Counted from the first letter of the stretch, positions 1-8,348 are shown. The stretch: DNA of 62,890 nt from Bacteroidales bacterium (GCA_024401745.1 JAKSKK010000009.1:1-62890); one strand, 5' to 3'. Notes: a model not told the origin generated them from the letters alone. Numbers and translations are program-made.

Positions 1-675
1 CTTGTGGGCAAGAAGGTCTGCGTGGTTGATGTCGACCTCCGCAAGTGTACTCTCACCAAGCAGTTCTCAAGCACGAAGGTTACCGGCATGTCGGAGTATC
101 TGTCAGCACAGACCGACGACCTTGAGGGAATTGTCACAAAGAAGGCGATCTCAGACTGCGTTGATGCCGTGTTCACCGGCGCCATGCCGCCTAACCCTGC
201 CGAGCTCCTCTCCGACGAGCGCTTTGGCCGCCTGATGGATTATCTGCGCGAGCACTATGAGTATATCTTCCTTGACTCCATCCCTGCAGGCATCCTTGCC
301 GATGCAAGCATCGTGAAGAAATATGCCGATTCCACCATCTTCGTGGTACGTTCAGGATATGTCGACAAGCGTATGCTTCCTGACGTCGAGAAGATCTACA
401 AGACCGGCGCATTCCCTCACATGAACATCATCCTGAATGATGTAGAGTACGCCAAGAAGAGCCGCTACGGCTACGGTTATGGCTACGGTTATGGCTATGG
501 TCACGGTTATGGCTACGGCTATGGTCACAGCTATGGCTACGGCAGCGCATATGGCTATGGCGACAAGGGCTACGGCTATGGCGACTACGACAAGGAGCAT
601 CCCGAAGAGGCTGACGAAGGCGAGAAGAAGCACCGCCGTCACCACCACTCATCTGAATCAGAAAGCGCAGAATAA
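1..675 (+). CDS. BY-kinase (tyrosine autokinase) C-terminal part, 5' truncated by the window edge
   Basis: The frame is open from base 1, so the gene begins upstream and the GTG at position 4 is probably internal. What remains is the end of a bacterial tyrosine kinase of the Wzc/CapB type that controls export and chain length of surface polysaccharide. VVDVDLRK fits the Walker A' motif and YIFLDSIPAG the Walker B motif; the P-loop would lie just left of the window. The C-terminus is an unusually regular Tyr-Gly/Gly-His run (about residues 156-197), which would be the autophosphorylated tyrosine cluster, followed by a His/Glu/Ser-rich tail (KKHRRHHHSSESESAE). Its TAA stop overlaps the next ATG by one base, so it is in an operon with the sugar dehydrogenase. 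A CpsB-type phosphatase gene lies 2 kb downstream. The assignment is firm at family level; the exact polysaccharide is unknown. Confidence 0.85.
   Translation, partial: LVGKKVCVVDVDLRKCTLTKQFSSTKVTGMSEYLSAQTDDLEGIVTKKAISDCVDAVFTGAMPPNPAELLSDERFGRLMDYLREHYEYIFLDSIPAGILADASIVKKYADSTIFVVRSGYVDKRMLPDVEKIYKTGAFPHMNIILNDVEYAKKSRYGYGYGYGYGYGHGYGYGYGHSYGYGSAYGYGDKGYGYGDYDKEHPEEADEGEKKHRRHHHSSESESAE
466..591 (+). repeat. Tyr-Gly-encoding hexanucleotide repeat tract
   Basis: Degenerate tandem units of the form GGCTAC/GGTTAT (Gly-Tyr), interrupted by GGTCAC (Gly-His), encode the C-terminal tyrosine cluster of the BY-kinase. Near-identical six-base units of this kind can gain or lose copies by strand slippage without shifting the frame. 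Confidence 0.85.
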
Positions 676-1652
676 TGGCAAATTTCGCATTGATAGGCGC
701 TGCGGGCTACATTGCCCCCCGCCACCTCAAGGCAATCAAGGACACAGGCAACGACCTGCTGGCCGCATACGACAAGTTCGACAGCGTAGGCCGTCTGGAC
801 AGCTTCTTCCCCGAGTGTTCATTCTTCACCGAGAACGAACTGTTCGACCGCCACTGCTCCAAGCTGCAGCAGTCGGAGACTCCGCTTCAGTGGCTTTCAG
901 TCTGCACCCCCAACTACACCCACGACGCATTCATACGCTACGGTCTACGCCTGGGCTGCGACGTGATCTGCGAGAAGCCGGTCGTGCTCAATCCCTACAA
1001 CATCGACGCGCTCGAGAAGGTCGAGGAGGAGGCAGGTCACAAGGCATACAACATCTTGCAGCTGCGTCTGCACGACTCCATAGCCGCGCTCAAGAAGAAG
1101 GTCGACGAGGGCCCGCAGGACAAGATCTACGACGTTGACCTTACCTACATAACCTCCCGCGGCCGCTGGTACTATACCTCATGGAAGGGCGACGTTCACA
1201 AGAGCGGCGGAATCGCCACCAACATCGGCGTGCACTTCTACGACATGCTGCAGTGGATATTCGGCCCCGTCGAGCAGAACATCGTGCATGTGATGAGTTT
1301 CGACCGCGTTGCGGGATTCCTTCTCCTCAAGAAGGCCCGCGTGCGCTACTTCCTCAGCATCAATGCCGACTGCCTGCCCGAGAATGCGGTGCAGGGCGAG
1401 AAGCGCACCTACCGCACCCTCAGCATCGACGGCGACGAGTTCGAGTTCAGTCAGGGCTTCACAGAGCTGCACACTCTCAGCTACCAGAAGATACTCGCAG
1501 GCGAGGGCTTCCGCATCAGCGAGGCTCGCCCGTGCATCGAGATCGTGAGCCAGATACGCAACGCGACTCCGATAGGCCTCAAGGGCGACTACCATCCTCT
1601 TGCGAAGCTTCCCATGAGCCCGCATCCTTTCGGATGGGATGAGAAGAGATAA
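675..1652 (+). CDS. Gfo/Idh/MocA-family dehydrogenase, WlbA/WbpB-like (UDP-GlcNAc-uronate 3-dehydrogenase type)
   Basis: NAD(P)-dependent oxidoreductase of 325 residues. The N-terminal Rossmann motif reads GAAGYIAPRHL, and the family EKP motif is present as CEKPVV near residue 100. The start (GAAGYIAPRHLKAIKDTGN) and the phrase DSFFPECSFFTE resemble WlbA/WbpB, which oxidise C3 of UDP-N-acetylglucosaminuronic acid on the way to 2,3-diacetamido-uronic acids of O-antigen or capsule. That substrate is my inference from resemblance. The gene starts inside the stop of the BY-kinase gene (TAATG) and its own stop overlaps the next start the same way, so the three are translationally coupled. This fits a role in making the polysaccharide that the kinase exports. 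Other Gfo/Idh substrates cannot be excluded. Confidence 0.8.
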   Translation: MANFALIGAAGYIAPRHLKAIKDTGNDLLAAYDKFDSVGRLDSFFPECSFFTENELFDRHCSKLQQSETPLQWLSVCTPNYTHDAFIRYGLRLGCDVICEKPVVLNPYNIDALEKVEEEAGHKAYNILQLRLHDSIAALKKKVDEGPQDKIYDVDLTYITSRGRWYYTSWKGDVHKSGGIATNIGVHFYDMLQWIFGPVEQNIVHVMSFDRVAGFLLLKKARVRYFLSINADCLPENAVQGEKRTYRTLSIDGDEFEFSQGFTELHTLSYQKILAGEGFRISEARPCIEIVSQIRNATPIGLKGDYHPLAKLPMSPHPFGWDEKR

Positions 1653-2752
1653 TGACTTCTACCGAGATATATCTTGAACTTCTTCGCGCCGGCCTTTGGA
1701 ACAGGCCGGCCGTCGTTTCCGGCTCTGTCAAGTTCGCTGAACTGGTGGAGCTTGCCCGTCATCAGAATACCCTGCCCACGGTGGGCAAGGCGATTCTTGA
1801 CAAGCTTGGAGACAAGCTTCCGCAGAAGACTCATGACTTCTTTCAGGATGTCGTGCAGAAGTGCGAGAAGTCCCATCAGGCGGCAAACTCCGTAATTGCA
1901 TACGCCACCCAGGAACTTGCCGCTGAGGATATATCATCAGTGCTTCTCAAGGGGCAGGGGATAGCTTCTCATTACCCTGTGCCGACCATACGTCAGGCCG
2001 GCGACATCGACCTTTATGTCAAGGACTTCAGCCGTGCAAGAGCGGTCATGACGCGCCTTTTCGGCACCGAGACCGAAGTCGGCTCCAAGCATGTCACCTA
2101 TCATGTGGGAGGCACCCTTGACATAGAGCTTCACAAGTATACCGAGGTTCTGGCCAAGGAATCGCAGAATGCTGAGTATCAGCGGATTTCGGATAAAGGG
2201 ACTTCGGAGGATCTGGAACTCGTACGCCTTGACGGGCATTTCGTGAACACCCCGGAATCCACTTTCAATGCCTTCTATATCTTCCACCACCTGTGGCACC
2301 ACTTCATCGGGATGGGCATAGGCATGCGCCAGCTCTGCGACTGGGCGATGTTCCTGCATTCCCACAAGGGAAAGCTGGATGAGGCAAGGCTTGGGGAGTG
2401 GCTTGAGTCCTTCGGGCTCAAGGATGCCTGGCAGGTTTTCGGATGCGCCGCCGTTCAGGCACTTGCCCTTCCGTCGGAAGACGTACCGTTCTATGATGCC
2501 TCGAAGGCCAGGCGAGGCTCGAGGCTGGTCGATTTCTTTCTGGTTCAGGGAGACAACCGTGCCTTCAAGCACGGCCGCCACGACCAGAGCAAGCTCAGGC
2601 ACAAGGGTGGCTCCCTGCGCTTCATCCACAGGCGTTTGAAGCTGATGTTCCCTATCTTCCCTGGAAAAGCCCTACTCCAGTATGTTGGAGACATCAAGAA
2701 CGGTCTCCTGAAGCTCTTTAAGGCAGGAACGCCTAACCTTGGACTCGAGTAG
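1652..2752 (+). CDS. Nucleotidyltransferase-fold protein (PF14907-like)
   Basis: 366 residues. LLKGQGIASHYP followed by RQAGDIDLYV is the nucleotidyltransferase pattern (G[GS]-like helix, then DxD metal ligands) of the family often labelled NTP_transf_5, common in Bacteroidota capsule and O-antigen loci. The remainder is helical with no signal peptide, so it is likely cytoplasmic. It is coupled to the preceding dehydrogenase by a TAATG overlap and is the last gene of this operon in the window. Its 3' end overlaps the 3' end of the oppositely oriented phosphatase gene by 81 bases (2672-2752), although both proteins have the usual length for their families. The substrate is unknown. Confidence 0.75.
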   Translation: MTSTEIYLELLRAGLWNRPAVVSGSVKFAELVELARHQNTLPTVGKAILDKLGDKLPQKTHDFFQDVVQKCEKSHQAANSVIAYATQELAAEDISSVLLKGQGIASHYPVPTIRQAGDIDLYVKDFSRARAVMTRLFGTETEVGSKHVTYHVGGTLDIELHKYTEVLAKESQNAEYQRISDKGTSEDLELVRLDGHFVNTPESTFNAFYIFHHLWHHFIGMGIGMRQLCDWAMFLHSHKGKLDEARLGEWLESFGLKDAWQVFGCAAVQALALPSEDVPFYDASKARRGSRLVDFFLVQGDNRAFKHGRHDQSKLRHKGGSLRFIHRRLKLMFPIFPGKALLQYVGDIKNGLLKLFKAGTPNLGLE

Positions 2753-3394
2753 ATGCTCGAACTGTGAGCTGCGGTGCAGGTCTGTGCCGCAGTATGAATA
2801 GCCCTCTTCAGAAAGCAGCCACTGTGCGCGCCCCTGTGCTTCCCGGCCGTAGTATCCGGTGAGCGAGGCGATGTTGAGCTGGAATTCTATCTCGTTGTCA
2901 AGCAGCGCGACGTACTTGCGCTCGCTCATGTACTGATACCTCTCGGGGTGTGCAAGGACCGGTGAATAGCCGGCCTTTTCTATTTTACGCAGGGTCCCGA
3001 ACAGGTCTACGGGCGGGTTGAAGTATGATGTCTCGACAAGCAGCCTCTTGTCAGGCAGAGGCAGAAAGTCCTTGGCCTCCAGCCTTTTGAGGAACAGGTC
3101 GTCAAGCATGTTCTCTGATGCGAGGAACAGGTTCAGGCCACCGCTGTAGGCTGCCTGCAGCTCATCGAACCTCCTTCTCAGGTTGTCGGTCTCGTTGGGC
3201 ATGTCCACCATGACGTGGGGCGTGAAGAAGACGTTCGTCACGCCTGCCTCCTCGTAGCGGGCGAGTACGGCAAGGCTGTCCTCGAGAGTCTTGAATCCGT
3301 CATCCACGCCGGGCAGGATGTGGCAGTGCCAGTCGGTGAATCCTTCGAAAACGCCCTTGAGAGGGCTGCTGAGAAAGTCTGTAATCTTCATCAT
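2672..3394 (-). CDS. CpsB/YwqE-type PHP-domain tyrosine-protein phosphatase
   Basis: About 240 residues. The N-terminal metal-binding motif DWHCHILPGVDDG and later TPHV, LAHPERY and GTDLH are PHP-fold metal ligands characteristic of CpsB/CapC/YwqE phosphatases, which dephosphorylate BY-kinases and regulate capsule assembly. Its partner is plausibly the kinase at the left edge. I chose the ATG at 3394 (a second ATG follows at 3391); an upstream in-frame GTG at 3454 would add 20 residues coded by the operator and promoter region and is rejected. A TATATTTG element ends only six bases before this ATG, so the mRNA may be leaderless. It is divergent from kdgK and shares the operator region with it. 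It converges on the nucleotidyltransferase gene with an 81-base overlap. Confidence 0.88.
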   Translation of the reverse strand: MMKITDFLSSPLKGVFEGFTDWHCHILPGVDDGFKTLEDSLAVLARYEEAGVTNVFFTPHVMVDMPNETDNLRRRFDELQAAYSGGLNLFLASENMLDDLFLKRLEAKDFLPLPDKRLLVETSYFNPPVDLFGTLRKIEKAGYSPVLAHPERYQYMSERKYVALLDNEIEFQLNIASLTGYYGREAQGRAQWLLSEEGYSYCGTDLHRSSQFEHLLESKVRRSCLKELQETVLDVSNILE

Positions 3395-3400
3395 GGTCCA

Positions 3401-3408
3401 CAAATATA
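3401..3408 (-). promoter_or_regulatory. Candidate -7 element (TATATTTG) for the phosphatase gene
   Basis: Matches the Bacteroidota TAnnTTTG consensus on the minus strand. It ends six bases before the ATG at 3394, which would put the transcription start at or next to the start codon. No TTTG is seen at the usual -33 distance. Confidence 0.45.
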
Positions 3409-3441
3409 CAAATTTTGTCCGTTTTGAGGCGATTATAATCT

Positions 3442-3455
3442 CGTGCACGTGCACG
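3442..3455. promoter_or_regulatory. Palindromic operator candidate (CGTGCACGTGCACG) upstream of kdgK
   Basis: A perfect 14-base palindrome with a central CpG, as expected for LacI-family operators. It is centred near -38 of the predicted kdgK promoter, overlapping its -33 region, and lies upstream of the divergent phosphatase promoter. Near-identical palindromes occur at 17063-17076, 38010-38023 and 38165-38178. Confidence 0.7.
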
Positions 3456-3473
3456 TATACGCGAGGAATTTTG

Positions 3474-3481
3474 TATCTTTG
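3474..3481 (+). promoter_or_regulatory. -7 element (TATCTTTG) of the kdg operon
   Basis: Exact fit to the Bacteroidota TAnnTTTG consensus, 21 bases before the kdgK ATG. The -33 position is occupied by the palindromic operator rather than a clear TTTG. Confidence 0.65.
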
Positions 3482-3502
3482 TTTGATTTATATTCACTGA
3501 TT

Positions 3503-4528
3503 ATGGCAAAAATCATAACATTCGGCGAAATCATGCTTCGCCTCAGCCCTGAAGGCCAGGACCGTTTCATCCAGACTGACTCCTTCCGTATCATTCCCGG
3601 CGGTGGAGAGGCAAATGTGGCAGTCAGCCTCGCGAACTATGGTCACGATGCCTTCTACGTCACGAAACTCCCTTCACACGAAATAGGTCAGATCGCAGTC
3701 AATGCACTCCGCCGCTATGGTGTGCGTACCGACTATATAGCCCGCGGCGGCAGCCGCATAGGTCTCTACTATGCCGAGACCGGTGCATCCATGCGTCCTT
3801 CGAAGGTCATCTATGACCGCGCACATTCGGCAATCGCCGAGGCCGATCCCGCTGACTTCGACTTCGATGCAATCATGGAAGGCGCCAGCTGGTTCCACTG
3901 GTCAGGCATCAGCCCCGCCATCTCCGACAAGGCTGCAGAGCTTACCCGCCTTGCGTGCGAGGCTGCGAAGCGCCATGGGGTCACCGTCAGCGTCGACCTC
4001 AACTTCCGTAAGAAGCTCTGGACCTCAGAGAAGGCCATCAGCGTGATGCGCCCCCTGATGAAGTATGTGGACGTGTGCATAGGCAACGAGGAGGACGCCG
4101 AGCTCTGCCTCGGCTTCAAGCCCGATGCCGACGTCGAAGGCGGCAACACTGACGCAGCCGGCTACGAAGGCATCTTCCGCCAGATGATGCAGGAGTTCGG
4201 CTTCAAGTATGTGGTCAGCACCCTGCGCGAGTCCTTCTCCGCCACCCACAACGGCTGGAAGGCCCTCATCTACGACGGCAAGGAGTTCTACCAGAGCAAG
4301 CGCTACGACATCGATCCCATCATCGACCGCGTAGGCGGTGGCGACTCATTCTCCGGCGGCCTCATCCATGGCATGCTGAAGTACCCCGGCGACCAGGCAG
4401 CAGCCCTCGAGTTCGCCGTCGCCGCCTCCGCCCTGAAGCACACTGTGAATGGAGATTTCAATCTCGTATCAGAGTCAGAAGTATTATCGCTAGTTGGCGG
4501 AAGTGCTAACGGTAGAGTACAGAGATAG
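3503..4528 (+). CDS. kdgK: 2-keto-3-deoxygluconate kinase (PfkB family)
   Basis: 341 residues. It phosphorylates KDG to KDPG with ATP, the step where the galacturonate and unsaturated-uronate branches of pectin breakdown have joined. PfkB signature 1 appears near the N-terminus (GGGEANVAVSLANYG) and signature 2 near the C-terminus (DRVGGGDSFSGGL), whose Asp is the catalytic base. The start is the ATG at 3503; the frame is open upstream to a GTG in the operator palindrome, but that would add MHVHVY-type residues coded by the operator and promoter, so it is rejected. It is the first gene of the operon, six bases before kdgA. Nearby kdgA, exuT and the uxa and kdu genes make KDG kinase much likelier than another sugar kinase. 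Confidence 0.93.
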   Translation: MAKIITFGEIMLRLSPEGQDRFIQTDSFRIIPGGGEANVAVSLANYGHDAFYVTKLPSHEIGQIAVNALRRYGVRTDYIARGGSRIGLYYAETGASMRPSKVIYDRAHSAIAEADPADFDFDAIMEGASWFHWSGISPAISDKAAELTRLACEAAKRHGVTVSVDLNFRKKLWTSEKAISVMRPLMKYVDVCIGNEEDAELCLGFKPDADVEGGNTDAAGYEGIFRQMMQEFGFKYVVSTLRESFSATHNGWKALIYDGKEFYQSKRYDIDPIIDRVGGGDSFSGGLIHGMLKYPGDQAAALEFAVAASALKHTVNGDFNLVSESEVLSLVGGSANGRVQR

Positions 4529-4534
4529 ATTATT

Positions 4535-5200
4535 ATGGCAAAGTATAATAAAATGCAGGTCCTCGCGACCATGAAGGAGACCGGAATGGTCCCCGTATTC
4601 TACAACGCAGACGCTGAAGTCGCCAAGAAGGTCCTCAAGGCCTGCTACGACGGTGGCGTCCGCGCATTCGAATTCACCAACAGAGGCGACTTCGCCCAGG
4701 AAGTCTTCGCTGAACTCGTGAAATATGCCAACAAGGAACTCCCCGGCATGATAGTCGGAATCGGCTCGGTCGTCGATGCCCCTACCGCAGCCATGTACCT
4801 GCAGCTCGGCGCCAACTTCGTGGTCGGCCCACTCTTCAATCCCGAGATCGCTCCCGTCTGCAACCGCCGCCTTGTGCCCTATTGCCCCGGCTGCGGAACT
4901 GTCAGTGAAGTGGGTGCCGCCCAGCAACTCGGCTGCGACCTCTGCAAGGTCTTCCCCGGCGACGTCCTCGGCCCCAAGTTCGTCAAAGGCCTCCGCGCCC
5001 CCATGCCCTGGAGCCAGATCATGGTCACCGGCGGCGTGAAGCCCGAGCGTGAGAACCTCGAAGGATGGTTCAAGGCAGGCGTGACCTGCGTCGGCATGGG
5101 CTCCAACCTCTTCCCAAAGGATGTGATCGCCGCAGGGGAGTGGAGCAAGATAAGCGAACTCTGCAGGAATGCACTTGAAATAATCAAAGAAGTAAAATAA
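4535..5200 (+). CDS. kdgA: 2-dehydro-3-deoxy-6-phosphogluconate (KDPG) aldolase
   Basis: 221 residues, the usual size of class I KDPG/KHG aldolases. It cleaves KDPG to pyruvate and glyceraldehyde-3-phosphate. The Schiff-base lysine is in [11 protein letters not shown], the catalytic Glu in FEFTNRGD, and TGGV precedes the C-terminal phosphate-binding part. The gene follows kdgK by six bases and precedes the transporter by six, so all are co-transcribed. The name eda is used for the same enzyme; I use kdgA because the context is KDG metabolism. Confidence 0.93.
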   Translation: MAKYNKMQVLATMKETGMVPVFYNADAEVAKKVLKACYDGGVRAFEFTNRGDFAQEVFAELVKYANKELPGMIVGIGSVVDAPTAAMYLQLGANFVVGPLFNPEIAPVCNRRLVPYCPGCGTVSEVGAAQQLGCDLCKVFPGDVLGPKFVKGLRAPMPWSQIMVTGGVKPERENLEGWFKAGVTCVGMGSNLFPKDVIAAGEWSKISELCRNALEIIKEVK

Positions 5201-5206
5201 CCATAT

Positions 5207-6652
5207 ATGAACCAGACTGCAAAAAAGACCAACTACAGATGGGTCATCTGCGCGATGCTCTTCTTCGCGACGACCATCAACTATATGGACCGCCAGGTGC
5301 TGTCCCTCACCTTCGAGGACTTCATCCGCCCCGAGTTCCACTGGACCAACAACCACTACGGTACCATCACCGGTATCTTCTCGCTGTTCTATGCAGTGGC
5401 AATGCTCTTTGCCGGAACCCTCGTCGACAAGCTCGGCACCAAGAAGGGTTACCTCTGGAGCATCGGCATCTGGTCAGTAGGCGCCTGCGCACACGCTGTC
5501 TGCGGCGTCCTCACCCAGAAGTTCATGGGTGTAGAGGGTGCTGAGGCCCTCCGCGCAATCACCGCTGCGGACGCAGTGTCCAAGATTGCAGTGGTCAGCA
5601 TGACCATGTTCATCATAGCACGATGCATCCTCGCCCTCGGTGAGGCCGGCAACTTCCCTGCAGCCATCAAGGCCACGGCGGAGTACTTCCCCAAGAAGGA
5701 CCGCGCATTCGCTACCTCCATCTTCAACGCAGGTTCCACCATCGGTGCGCTCGTGGCTCCGTTCTGCATCCCTGCACTGGCAGCGAAGTTCGGCTGGGAG
5801 GCTGCGTTCATCATCATCGGTGCCCTCGGTTTCATCTGGATGGGATTCTGGACATTCATCTACAAGAAGCCTGAGCAGAACGCCCGCGTGAATGCCGCCG
5901 AGCTCGAGTACATCGAGCAGGACAAGGCAGAGGAGGAGGCCGCAAAGGCTGCCGCTGCCGAGGCTGCAAAGAACGAGAAGAAGATCTCGCTCTGGAAGTG
6001 CTTCACTTACAAGCAGACATGGGCATTCGCATTCGGCAAGCTCCTGCCTGACGGAGTATGGTGGTTCTTCCTCTTCTGGATGCCCTCATTCCTCAAGAAC
6101 GTCTACGGCATGGCTTCAACCGAGCCCCGCTTCCAGATAGCCATCGGAGCGCTCTACCTCATCGTGATGCTCTCGATCTTCGGAGGCTACCTTCCCACAA
6201 TCTTCATCGAGAAGAAGAAAATGAATCCATACGCAGGCCGCATGCGCGCCATGCTCATCTTCGCCTTCTTCCCGCTTGTGGCTCTCGGAGCGCTGCCTCT
6301 CGCACACATCTCATACTGGATCCCCGTAGTGCTCATCGGTATTGCAGCCGCCGCCCACCAGTCATGGAGCGCCAACATCTTCTCTACCGTGGGAGACATG
6401 TTCCCCAAGAGCACCATCGCCACCGTCACAGGTATCGGCGGCATGGCAGGTGGACTCGGAAGCTTCGCAATCCAGAAGGCGGCAGGCCTTCTCTTCGACG
6501 CCAGTGAGGCCGGTGGCTGGAACATCCTCGGCTGCCAGGGCATACAGGCCGGCTACCTTATCATGTTCACCTTCTGTGGAGTGGCCTACCTGCTCAGCTG
6601 GGTCATCATGAAGAGCCTTGTGCCTGAGTACAAGCCCATCGTCATAGAGTAA
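5207..6652 (+). CDS. MFS hexuronate transporter, ExuT-like
   Basis: 481-residue major facilitator protein with about 12 predicted membrane segments. TINYMDRQVLSL in segment 1 and the ARCILALGEAGNFPAAIKATAEYF stretch in the middle of the N-terminal half are typical of the anion:cation symporter branch that includes ExuT (galacturonate/glucuronate:H+). The central cytoplasmic loop is Ala/Glu/Lys-rich (around residues 235-260). Its place between kdgA and the LacI regulator supports uptake of galacturonate or short uronates across the inner membrane, after the outer-membrane SusC/D step. The precise substrate is inferred from context. Confidence 0.88.
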   Translation: MNQTAKKTNYRWVICAMLFFATTINYMDRQVLSLTFEDFIRPEFHWTNNHYGTITGIFSLFYAVAMLFAGTLVDKLGTKKGYLWSIGIWSVGACAHAVCGVLTQKFMGVEGAEALRAITAADAVSKIAVVSMTMFIIARCILALGEAGNFPAAIKATAEYFPKKDRAFATSIFNAGSTIGALVAPFCIPALAAKFGWEAAFIIIGALGFIWMGFWTFIYKKPEQNARVNAAELEYIEQDKAEEEAAKAAAAEAAKNEKKISLWKCFTYKQTWAFAFGKLLPDGVWWFFLFWMPSFLKNVYGMASTEPRFQIAIGALYLIVMLSIFGGYLPTIFIEKKKMNPYAGRMRAMLIFAFFPLVALGALPLAHISYWIPVVLIGIAAAAHQSWSANIFSTVGDMFPKSTIATVTGIGGMAGGLGSFAIQKAAGLLFDASEAGGWNILGCQGIQAGYLIMFTFCGVAYLLSWVIMKSLVPEYKPIVIE

Positions 6653-6658
6653 CGGCCG

Positions 6659-7717
6659 ATGGAAGACGGGAAGATCACCATATTCGACGTTGCCGAGCGT
6701 GCGGGCGTCTCGAAGGGTACGGTAGACCGTGTCCTGCACAACCGCGGAGAAGTCTCTGCCAAGAGTGCCGCCAAGGTCCGCAAAGCCATAGAGGAGCTGG
6801 GCTATCAGCCCAACCTCTATGCTTCTCTGCTCGCAACGCGCAACGCCCATGTGATAGCCTGCCTTCTGCCGGAATTCGCCCCCGGTGAGTACTGGGAGCG
6901 CATCAACGACGGCATGGTCCTGGGCGGGAAGCAGGTGGCGTCGCTCAACGTGCTGGTCCGGGCATTCTACTATGACCAGTACGATGCCCGCAGCTTCCGC
7001 TCCGCCTGTGCCGAACTTCTGGCCTCCAAGCCTTCAGGAGTGGTCCTCCCTCCGCTTTTCATGAGCGACACCCTGAATTTCGTGCAGGAGCTGCAGAATT
7101 ACGGCATCCCGTACGTCTACATAGACAGCAAGCTCGAGGAGGATAACTATTTCGCCTATTACGGAATGCCCATGTACCGCAGCGGGCATCTCTGTGCCGC
7201 GCTCCTTACCGAGAGGGTGGCGGCCGAAGACGTTGACGAAGTGGCTGTGATCCGCATAAACCGAGACAAGAACCGTCAGTCAGACCCTACAGTGAGCCGC
7301 AGGGCCGGATTCATGGACTACATGGCCACCAACTTCCCTGAATGCCGTATAAGTCCGCTGTTCATCAATCCTTCGGATGAAGACGGCATCTATGCTGCGC
7401 TGGATGAGTTCTTCAGCGAGCATGGGGACCTGCGATATGTCGTGATGTTCAATTCACGCGTGCATCTGCTGAACCGTTACCTGGAAGACCATCCGGTTCC
7501 CGGGCGCAGGGTCATAGCCTTCGACAATCTCGACAAGAACATGCAGATGCTCAGGGACGGGCATCTGAGCATACTGATCAGCCAGCACACCGAGCACCAG
7601 TCAAGAGATGCCGTGGTCACGCTGGCGAACTATATCCTCATGAGGCAGAAGCCTGCAACGAGGGATAATTTCATGCACATGGATATCCTGACCAGATACA
7701 ATCAGGAGAATTATTAG
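6659..7717 (+). CDS. LacI-family transcriptional regulator, probable hexuronate/pectin regulator
   Basis: 352 residues. The N-terminal helix-turn-helix (residues 4-30: IFDVAERAGVSKGTVDRVLHN) and hinge region (GYQPNLYASLLATRN) precede a periplasmic-binding-protein-like sensor domain. The motif reads GTVDRVL where most relatives have TVSRVL. It sits as the fourth gene of the kdg operon, six bases after exuT, so it would autoregulate through the operator at 3442. CpG-centred palindromes of LacI type in front of kdgK, between uxaB and uxaC, and between GH28 and rpiB are its likely targets. The effector could be KDG, galacturonate or a related acid; the sequence does not show which. Repressor is the usual mode, but operator positions near -60 at GH28/rpiB leave activation open. 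Confidence 0.9.
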   Translation: MEDGKITIFDVAERAGVSKGTVDRVLHNRGEVSAKSAAKVRKAIEELGYQPNLYASLLATRNAHVIACLLPEFAPGEYWERINDGMVLGGKQVASLNVLVRAFYYDQYDARSFRSACAELLASKPSGVVLPPLFMSDTLNFVQELQNYGIPYVYIDSKLEEDNYFAYYGMPMYRSGHLCAALLTERVAAEDVDEVAVIRINRDKNRQSDPTVSRRAGFMDYMATNFPECRISPLFINPSDEDGIYAALDEFFSEHGDLRYVVMFNSRVHLLNRYLEDHPVPGRRVIAFDNLDKNMQMLRDGHLSILISQHTEHQSRDAVVTLANYILMRQKPATRDNFMHMDILTRYNQENY

Positions 7718-7721
7718 ACAG

Positions 7722-8348
7722 ATGAAAAACAAGTTAGTAGTGTTGTTCTTATTGTCCGGGGCATTTCTGATGCGTCCGGACAATGCTTTGGCGCAGCAGG
7801 CCGAATTCGATGCCTTCCAGAAGGAAGCGTCGTTCAAATCTGTGCTTTACCGCGGTCGGGCAGCCCAGCAATACTCCGGGATCCTTTTCAACGGAAACTA
7901 TTATTGGCTGACGACCGAGTTCCTTCCAGGCAGTGTCACCTTCAACGGCAAACATTACACCGATGTCCTTCTGAACATCGATGCAGTCACCCACGACCTC
8001 CTGGTGAAGAACAATCCCGGTGCTCCTGCCGTGGTTGTCGCCCGCGACCTGGTTACCGATCTCCAGATCGGAGAGGACAGATTCGTGAACCTTGAACTTG
8101 CCGGTCAGCAGGATGCCCTCCCGGGTTTCTACTGCATCGCAAGCGAACAGCCCCTCATTTACCTGAGGGTCGACAAACGTCTGAATACCAGTACCGAGAA
8201 TACCAATGGTCCCACCATAGGCTACTACGACCCCAACTACCGTTCCGACGTGCTCAACTACTTCGGGCGCGAGGAGCGCTATTATGTTCTCAAGGACGGC
8301 AGACTCAAGAGGATTGGCAGGCGTAAGGCCTTAAAGTTGATGAAATGA
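7722..8348 (+). CDS. Secreted protein of unknown function in the hexuronate operon
   Basis: 208 residues, not recognised. A signal peptide is clear (MKNKLVVLFLLSGAFLM with an ALAQQ cleavage area near residue 25), so the product is periplasmic or cell-surface. There is no lipobox and no internal membrane segment. The mature part is mixed alpha/beta with many Tyr (NGNYYWLTTEFLPG, TIGYYDPNYRSD, EERYYVLKDG) and a basic C-terminal end (KRIGRRKALK). It begins four bases after the regulator stop and its last codons overlap the TonB receptor start (ATGA), so it is translationally tied to the receptor. A helper of the receptor complex is plausible but is only an inference from position. Confidence 0.75.
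   Translation: MKNKLVVLFLLSGAFLMRPDNALAQQAEFDAFQKEASFKSVLYRGRAAQQYSGILFNGNYYWLTTEFLPGSVTFNGKHYTDVLLNIDAVTHDLLVKNNPGAPAVVVARDLVTDLQIGEDRFVNLELAGQQDALPGFYCIASEQPLIYLRVDKRLNTSTENTNGPTIGYYDPNYRSDVLNYFGREERYYVLKDGRLKRIGRRKALKLMK

Noticed and set aside
466-591. Short tandem repeats as a CRISPR or intergenic minisatellite
   Set aside because: They are in frame and encode the Tyr-Gly cluster of the BY-kinase.
3434-3439. A TATAAT-like sequence on the minus strand upstream of the phosphatase gene
   Set aside because: Bacteroidota housekeeping promoters use TAnnTTTG rather than TATAAT, and no partner -35 is present.
3443-3502. N-terminal extension of KdgK (MHVHVY...) from a GTG in the operator
   Set aside because: These codons are the operator palindrome, the -7 element and the leader; the PfkB family starts at the ATG at 3503.
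4490-5356. A 288-codon minus-strand frame opposite kdgA
   Set aside because: It is exactly antisense to kdgA, which has full aldolase motifs and operon context; the minus-strand product resembles nothing.
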